Positions 58,257 to 64,000 of a stretch of DNA of 64,000 nt are shown here, piece after piece (within the stretch, counting starts at the first letter, position 1; the number at the start of each line of letters is the position of its first letter). Origin of the DNA: Takifugu bimaculatus (Eukaryota > Chordata > Actinopteri > Tetraodontiformes > Tetraodontidae); contig CP034992.1 in the NCBI GenBank assembly GCA_004026145.2, forward strand, positions 10,269,209 through 10,333,208, read 5' to 3'. Made by a program: the position numbers and the translations under genes. Below the pieces are notes generated by a model that made no database searches, had not been told where the DNA came from, and was given only the letters and a program-made list of their open reading frames with translations.

Positions 58257-58817
58257 ATGGAATCACTAAATTTGTTTTTATTCGTCCTTTATGGTAAGTT
58301 TGATCATCTTGTGAACATTTTAATAACTTAATTCTAAACATCTACACATGAACTGTTCTAGGTAACTTTATTGGTTTCATTTATTCTTGACAGATGAAAC
58401 ATCCTCATTTGTGCATCCAGTGAGTGGTTTGTTTGTTAATGTCGGGGAAGCCAAAACTCATTTCCATATTTTAATGGCAATGCAGTCTTCAGCAAGGAAT
58501 TCAAGAACAGCTGTTTTCAGTTAATATTATAGAGGGTAACTAGCAGTTTAAAATTGCAAACGGTTCTGTGACTCTGAACTGCAGAGTACATACTGGGACC
58601 TGTGGTGAGGAAAACACTGTTTACTGGTTCAAGAAGTCAGGAGACTCTGAACTAGAGCTCATTTACACCCATGGAGGCAAACAAGAACAGTGTCTGGGGG
58701 GGGCGGGGATTACAAAACGCCTGTTTCTACAATTTTTCCAGAAAGAACCTGAATATTTACAAGGCTAGGGCCTACTATTGTGCTGTTGCAGCATGTGGAC
58801 GAATTCTGTTTGGAGGT
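58257..58817 (+). pseudogene. nitr: NITR pseudogene 8: deleted V and I domains, no TM
   Basis: Leader 58257-58293 starts at an internal ATG (MESLNLFLFVLY), because the ATG used in locus 7 is AGG here. The V exon starts after TTGACAG at about 58395 (ETSSFVHPVSGLFVNVGE), then loses most of the V domain, including both cysteines. The I domain resumes at about 58560 (GSVTLNCRVHTGTC, ENTVYWFKKSG) and is disrupted by a GC-rich insertion (GGGGGGGCGGGG, about 58696) and frame loss, ending after CGRILFG at about 58817, where unrelated repeat sequence begins. No TM or tail exon was found. It is a sister of locus 7. Confidence 0.88.
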
Positions 58818-59770
58818 GTGCAATGTTGAATGGAGAGCTAGTGTATGTTCTGGAGGGCAGGGGTAATGTGGCCTCTGGCATGAGTGTAGGTTATGAGAGG
58901 TTTCTGAAGATGCTAAAGTTTAATGAGGATTTAAGAAAACAGACTCCTGGTATAAATGTAGCGTTGGATATCATCAGCATAGCAGTGAAACAAAGACAGA
59001 AAGAAGGAATGATGTTCGCAAGGGGGAAGATGTACTTCAAGAAATAGAGGTGCTCAACCACTGAGTCTTTGAGGGATTCCTTGTGAGATGGGTGGTGGAT
59101 GAGGTGCATTTGTTAAATTTGATTGCTGATGTTTTTTTTTTAAGGCAATGGTTTTATCATCGGTAAATTGTGAGTGAGGTGTAGGGGCTGTAAATGGGGA
59201 TTTTGTGGTGATGTTAAATTCACTTTTGCTCATCAGATTGTATATTTGGTATCCTGACTGGTATTCCTGCAGTCAGCCTGATCTATTTTCTGGCACAATA
59301 CTTAACCAAAACTATTTTGACAGCATCAATACTCTATATCAATTGAAAATGCTTCAAAGAAGCAGGAGTTAACACATTGGACAGAAAAGGACAGAGAAAT
59401 GTGAATAAAAGTGTTTACACTTATGTCAGTCAGTGATGCTTCAGATAATCTTATGTTTCCTGACTCTACTACAGTAAGAGAGGCTGGGAGCACCCTGGAT
59501 GGATCCCAGTTTGTTTGTTTTTTGAAAAGTAGTTGTAAAATAAAATTTGATGACGTGTTTGACTATTCTTCTCTTTCTGTCCTCCCTCCTGCCCTAGTTT
59601 GTAATTTCCATCTCATTTACTCTGCTGACCATCAAAAGAATGGTCCTCCTACAGGAGCCTTGTCCTTTTGGAGGTTTATTCCTATTTCAAGTGAGGTTTT
59701 CCTTGCAATTTTTGCCTTTTAAGGGCTCAGGATCTGGGTTTCTGGAAAACGCTTTGAGACATTCTTGATT
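58818..59770. repeat. Interspersed repeat sequence 3' of NITR 8
   Basis: Contains phrases typical of widespread teleost repeats: GATATCATCAGCATAGCAGTG near 58967 and, at 59640-59760, GGTCCTCCTACAGGAGCC through GGTTTATTCC to AACGCTTTGAGA, which resembles L2-family 3' ends. No functional gene. The 89-codon ORF at 58778 has no domain. Confidence 0.45.
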
Positions 59771-60216
59771 TTAAGAGAAAATTTAGCTGAACAATTAAAT
59801 CACAGTCAATGAGAAAAATTCCAACACCAGAACTAGATTCGTTCCCTGTTCTGTCACATGCAAACATCATAGTCCATGAAGATTCCATTCCAAAATACTC
59901 TTTTTCTCTACTTTCCTTTCAAAAGGCATATCATGCACTCTCCTGGCTCATTCTCTACATTTCTTCTGACATTTGCTTTGATGTTGGTTAGTGAGTTGAA
60001 TTGTTTGCGTTTTTGTTTTGATATTGGTGGATTGTAAATGTTGAAAACAAAACCAAATGATTGCTCTTCTTTTCTTGTCAAACACATCATACACCTTCCC
60101 TTAGCTAAAGAAATGCAAAGGTTATATGTTTGTTTAAAAATATTCTTAATATGTCAAATGTCATTTTCTCATTAGGGCCTTTTCCTATATCTCAAGATCT
60201 TTCACCTTTATTACAT
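59771..60216. other. Spacer 5' of NITR 9
   Basis: No gene or repeat was recognised. Confidence 0.4.
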
Positions 60217-60343
60217 GTGATTGTGTTTCCTGTATGTCACACCCTCACGTCATGTTACGCTGTCCAATCAAACACAAGCTCTGCATTTATCAGTGTACAA
60301 AGAACCAGCCTTCTCTTCACTCAGCCCAATATTTGATGACAAG
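60217..60343 (+). promoter_or_regulatory. Conserved NITR proximal promoter/5'UTR block, locus 9
   Basis: GTGTTTCCTGTATGTCACAC, CACCCTC and CCAAT (GTCCAATCAAAC) are kept although this locus lies 22.5 kb away from locus 5. This is the most distant member of the promoter block family and therefore the best evidence for constraint. Confidence 0.55.
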
Positions 60344-61960
60344 ATGACATCTGCAAAGTTAATCTTCTGGCTGATGTGTTTGGAGAAATTTGGTGAGCAT
60401 TTTTATGTGTTTTGTTTGTCTGTTTATAGCATCTATGTAAAATTGAAACATCAAACAGTCTTCTTTTCTGTTTGATTTTAGCTCAGACAGCTTCAATGGA
60501 ATCTTTGAATTGGAAGACCAATTTTATCTTGGTCAAACCTGGACAGAACCTGACTTTGCCGTGTCTTCAAAAAGATAATGTTTCTCACATGATCTATTGG
60601 TTTAAACAAACTCTGGGAGAGACGCCGAGACTGATCTGTACATACAGGATATCTAGTAAAAATTGGAAATTTGTTAATGACTTCAAATCCAATCCACGCT
60701 TCCAACTACATCCTGGTAACAAAGGATCTAATCTGACAATATCAGATTTGGAGTTATCAGACTCAGCCACCTATTACTGTGTAAATCAGTATGTAAATGT
60801 TTTTGACTTTACAGAAGGTTATAAAGTCATTGTAGAGGGTTCAGGGTTGACCATAGATCAGTCAGCATCACAGTCTATCCAAGCAGGAGGTTCTGTGACG
60901 CTGAATTGTACAGTCCATACTGGGTGGACTTGTGATGGGGATCACACTGTTTACTGGTTCAGAAACTCTGGACCATCTCAACTGGGACTCATGTACAGCC
61001 ATACAGGCAGGAATAAGCAGTGTGAGAGGAAAACCAACACCTGTTTCTACAGCTTCTCCATGAAGAACCTGAAAACTTCTCAGACTGGGACCTACTATTG
61101 TGCTGTTGCAGCATGTGGACACATTCTGTTTGGAAATGGAACCAAGCTGGTGTTTGAGGGTGAGTGAGTTTGAAAAAATTTTATTCAAAAGGTCTATACA
61201 AGTTAAAGTATTAAAGTGCTATTTTATGTGCAGATTGTTTCCAGATGCCTGTAAAAATAATAAAGTCAACATGACCTCAGTGTTCCCAAAAAAAATCCAA
61301 AATGTAACTTAATTTCTTAATTGCTCTATGTTTAAACACATAGAGCAATTTATAGCAACATGAACCTTAAGTTCTAAGTTCATACAGTAATAAAATTAAT
61401 ATGTGTAAAGACCTAAATAATTATCTGAAACAGTATCGCGGATATCACAATTTCTGATGCCTGTCGTTACAGATAAAGGAAACTATCTTGTTTTGGTGTA
61501 TTTCCTCAGTGCGACCTGGATATTTACCATCATCGTGGTTATTTTATTAACCATTTCACTTTATATGACAAAAAAGAGAAACAGCCAACACTCTCTGGGT
61601 AACTGATGTAATATATTTTGAATGTTCTTAAAAATAATAAATAAATGAATGTTGCATTCTGTGTTTCAAAGACTCGCAGTCAGGGATCCCAGACTCACCC
61701 AGAGCAAACCCAGCGGTGAATATCATTTTTATTTTTTTTATTTTTTTTAATTTATTTAAATGTGTGTACATATGTTTTTTAATCCTCTTTATTTGCCTGG
61801 ACCAATTATGTTGTGGGCAATTGCCGTTTCATTTTATTACCAGAGCAACCAAAAGGAAGACAACATCCATTATGCTGCTTTGAGAGCCAACCAGTCCAAC
61901 AGATCGAGGAAGCAGAAGAACAGACAGAATGAATGTGTGTACTCTACTGTGAGGTCGTAG
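60344..61960 (+). CDS. nitr: NITR gene 9: complete inhibitory-type receptor
   Basis: Five exons: leader 60344-60392 (MTSAKLIFWLMCLEKF), V-I 60482-61159, TM 61473-61598, cytoplasmic 61672-61715 and 61844-61960. Total 1014 nt, 337 codons plus TAG, phases 1,1,1,0. The V domain has LPCLQKD, IYWFKQ and TYYCVNQ with J-like FTEGYKVIVEG. The I domain has six cysteines, VYWFR and FGNGTKLVFEG. TM: LVLVYFLSATWIFTIIVVIL, no central charge. The tail has NIHYAAL (canonical ITIM, Ile at -2) and ECVYSTV (ITIM-like). N-glycosylation sequons are visible in NLT, NVS and NCT contexts. Its TM exon and following intron match locus 2, so it preserves the tail that locus 2 lost. An ATTAAA variant poly(A) signal lies at 62110. 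Expected at the surface of cytotoxic or NK-like lymphocytes; ligand unknown. Confidence 0.93.
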
Positions 61961-62329
61961 ATGTTGTCCCTTTGTCATTACAGCTCATCACAGGAACAGT
62001 AATAATACCATTTTAAACCAATGTTGGAGCTTTTTTGTGCTGTGTTTTAATAATTAGTGTGCATTTCCTTGTAAATTTTACCATTTGTACACTTTCATTT
62101 GGAGAGTCAATTAAACACGTTTTGCTTAATGAATTTTGTTTATTCTCGCCATATCCAAATTGATATTCAATTACTTTAACACCATAAATACATTGAGGTA
62201 TAGATTGTACAGTGGTCACAAAAGCTTTAATTTTCTTATCCAACCTGGAAAGATTAATTTTTATACACATTTAAGGCAAATGTAAGTGCACAAAATACTA
62301 ATAATAATATGACTAATTACTAATAATTG
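61961..62329. other. NITR 9 3' UTR and flank
   Basis: ATTAAA at 62110-62115 is the only poly(A)-like signal close to the stop. Nothing else was recognised. Confidence 0.5.
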
Positions 62330-63116
62330 ATGTCCAAAAAACATACCAGTGGCTGGAAAAGGCCAGACTGAAAGACAGCACAGAGCCAGTAACCATGGCT
62401 ACACAAGAACAGGCCCTGAACACCAGAGCAATAGAGGCCAGGGTCTACCATACCAGACAAGATCCCAGATGTGGGCTGTGTAGAGAAGCCCCTGAGACAG
62501 TCTAGCACATCACAGCAGGGTGCAAGATATTGTCAGGCAAGGCATACATGGAGCGACATAACCAGGTGACTGGCATAGTGTACAAGAACATCTGCCCTGA
62601 GTATGGGCTGGAGGTCCCAGGGTCCAGGTGGGAGACACCCTCAAAAGTGCTGGAGAACAAGCAGGCCAAGATCCTGTGGGACTTCCAGATCAAGACTCAC
62701 AGGATGGTGGTGGCCAACCAGCCTGACATAGTGGTGGTGGATAAACACCGGAAGGTAGTGGTGGTGATAGATGTAGCAATCCCAAGTGATAGCAACATAA
62801 GGACGAAGGAACACAAGAAGCTGGAAATATACCAAGGGCTGAAGGAGAGAGAATGTGGGGCATGAAGGCAACAGTGGTCCCAGTAGAGATTGGAACACTA
62901 GGGGCAGTAACACCCAACCTGAGTAGATGGCTCCAGCAGATACCAGGAAGCACATCAGAGATCTCTGTCCAGAAGAGCGCAGTCCGAGGAACAGCTAAGA
63001 TCCTGCGCAAAACCCTCAGACTCCCAGGCCTCTGGTAGAGGACCCATTTCTGGAGAAGGCACCACCCAGGGGGGTGAAGAAGATAATTTTTATTTTGTTT
63101 TTTTTATTTAAAAAAT
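62330..63116 (+). mobile_element. Rex6/Dong (R4-clade) LINE 3' fragment, copy 2
   Basis: 5'-truncated at YQWLxKAxLKDSTE. It contains the CCHC region (CGLCREAPETV then a stop, HITAGC), the linker EVPGSRWETPSKVLENKQAK missing from copy 1, and the restriction-like endonuclease with an intact PD (NQPDIVVVDKHRKVVVVIDV). A frameshift near 62850 separates the last part, ending LRLPGLW at 63038. The 3' UTR runs straight into (TA)n. About 90% similar by eye to the C-terminal part of copy 1. Confidence 0.8.
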
Positions 63117-63125
63117 AAATAAATA

Positions 63126-63200
<75 letters not shown>

Positions 63201-63203
63201 GGT

Positions 63204-63272
<69 letters not shown>
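63117..63272. repeat. (TA)n and (GATA)n compound microsatellite
   Basis: About 70 bp of pure TA (63129-63197) followed, after a CCGGTA break, by about 17 units of GATA (63205-63272). It lies at the exact 3' end of the Rex6/Dong fragment. Confidence 0.95.
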
Positions 63273-64000
63273 GTCATACTGTGTCTGGGTTTTACCTTCC
63301 ACTGTCATAAATTTATTGTATCTTGATTAACATCTTTTCTGTTGTTACTTTGACAATAAAGTAGCCATCAGTACAAGACGAACACTTATCGCAAAGGAAT
63401 TAAGAGTTGTGTTTTTCATTTTAACAGAGTTTCAAGCCTCATTATTAAGAGCCCGCCCACATCAAAGAGGTACTCTGTTGTAATGGAAAATACGCTGTAC
63501 CGTAGCGTGGTGAGTCAGTGACATGCCGATACTGTGTGGTGAAAAGCGCTGAAACATGTGACTTGTGCTATGTCTATTTTTCACTTATCTAATTTAGATT
63601 GTTATCTGTCAGGTCATCTCACTGTGGTTACAAGCATCTGACAGTCTCTCTCATTTAGCCAGAAACTGACTGTGATAGGCAGTTTCCTCCTGTTCTACAT
63701 AAACAACATATATTTACTTAGATATTCCCCACTATGATGAGGACACCCTTAACTATACCTCAGTTTTGCATGTGGTGCCATTAATGTTTGGCACTTCATT
63801 TCCTGTCTAAGTCACATTAAACCTTGGCTGGCCTTTGACCTATTGGTACTTCAAATTTTGAATTATGGTAATTTCAACCTGTGGACTCAGCACAAAAAGA
63901 TGATCTACCCCACAAAAATACTTTTTCTGCCAAAAACACATTTATTTGGGCATGGGATAATATTGTTAGATTGACTAAAATGTCAAAAGTTAAACTAGAA
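63273..64000. other. Right flank, no gene seen
   Basis: No NITR exon, transposon domain or RNA gene was recognised up to the window edge. Confidence 0.4.

Noticed and set aside
58778..59047. 89-codon ORF after NITR 8 as a possible novel tail exon
   Set aside because: It starts in the broken I domain in the wrong frame and runs through sequence resembling a common teleost repeat; no TM segment or ITIM.
10008..61159. Recombination signal sequences next to the J-like segments (possible V(D)J-type rearrangement)
   Set aside because: I saw no heptamer-spacer-nonamer arrangement at the V or I ends; J-like motifs are contiguous with the exon and followed by a splice donor, as in germline-joined NITRs.
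1..64000. tRNA, rRNA or CRISPR-like arrays
   Set aside because: None was recognised by eye; repeats here are microsatellites, transposons or segmental duplicates, without regularly spaced identical units.

Overview
The window is a stretch of teleost fish genome carrying a tandem cluster of novel immune-type receptor (NITR) genes. NITRs are known only from bony fish. They are germline-joined, Ig-like surface receptors considered functional analogues of NK-cell receptors. The repeat content (Rex1/CR1-, L2- and Rex6/Dong-type LINEs, hAT, pogo/Tigger) also fits a teleost, probably a percomorph. All NITR loci lie on the + strand.

Gene plan. Each locus has a signal-peptide exon, one exon coding for both the V domain and the six-cysteine I domain (each ending in a J-like segment), a transmembrane exon, and two short cytoplasmic exons. 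The last exon carries two tyrosine motifs, (L/I)HYAxL/I and CVYSxV/I, of ITIM type. The first three introns are phase 1 and the last is phase 0. I find nine loci. Three are complete with open, in-frame exons: locus 5 (35813-37691, 343 aa), locus 6 (42599-43911, 324 aa, divergent) and locus 9 (60344-61960, 337 aa). Locus 2 (9852-13361) is a mosaic with two transmembrane exons and a mutated last splice acceptor. Loci 1, 3, 4, 7 and 8 are pseudogenes broken by a LINE, stop codons, truncation, a frameshift plus a solo LTR, or internal deletions.

Layout. Positions 1-40100 consist of three imperfect copies of one duplicon: upstream sequence with an antisense RT relic, an NITR V-I exon, a 1.2-kb block with LINE debris, NITR 3' exons, a 90-bp hairpin and a pogo/Tigger relic. 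Loci 1+2 match loci 4+5, and locus 3 between them fuses the 5' part of a locus-1 type unit to the 3' part of a locus-2 type unit. Positions 40100-44200 hold a GC-rich putative solo LTR and locus 6. Positions 44200-51000 are repeat-rich (Rex6/Dong LINE remnant, hAT relic, interspersed repeats). Positions 51000-58817 hold the paired pseudogenes 7 and 8 with duplicated flanks. Positions 60130-64000 hold locus 9, a second Rex6/Dong remnant and a long (TA)n/(GATA)n microsatellite.

Function. Every surviving tail is of inhibitory type and no transmembrane segment has a central basic residue, so no activating, adaptor-pairing receptor is visible. The V domains differ mostly in their CDR1/CDR2 regions while the I domains are almost identical, which fits birth-and-death evolution with unequal crossing-over or gene conversion. 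Exon limits were read by eye from splice signals and alignment between copies; no transcript or database evidence was available.
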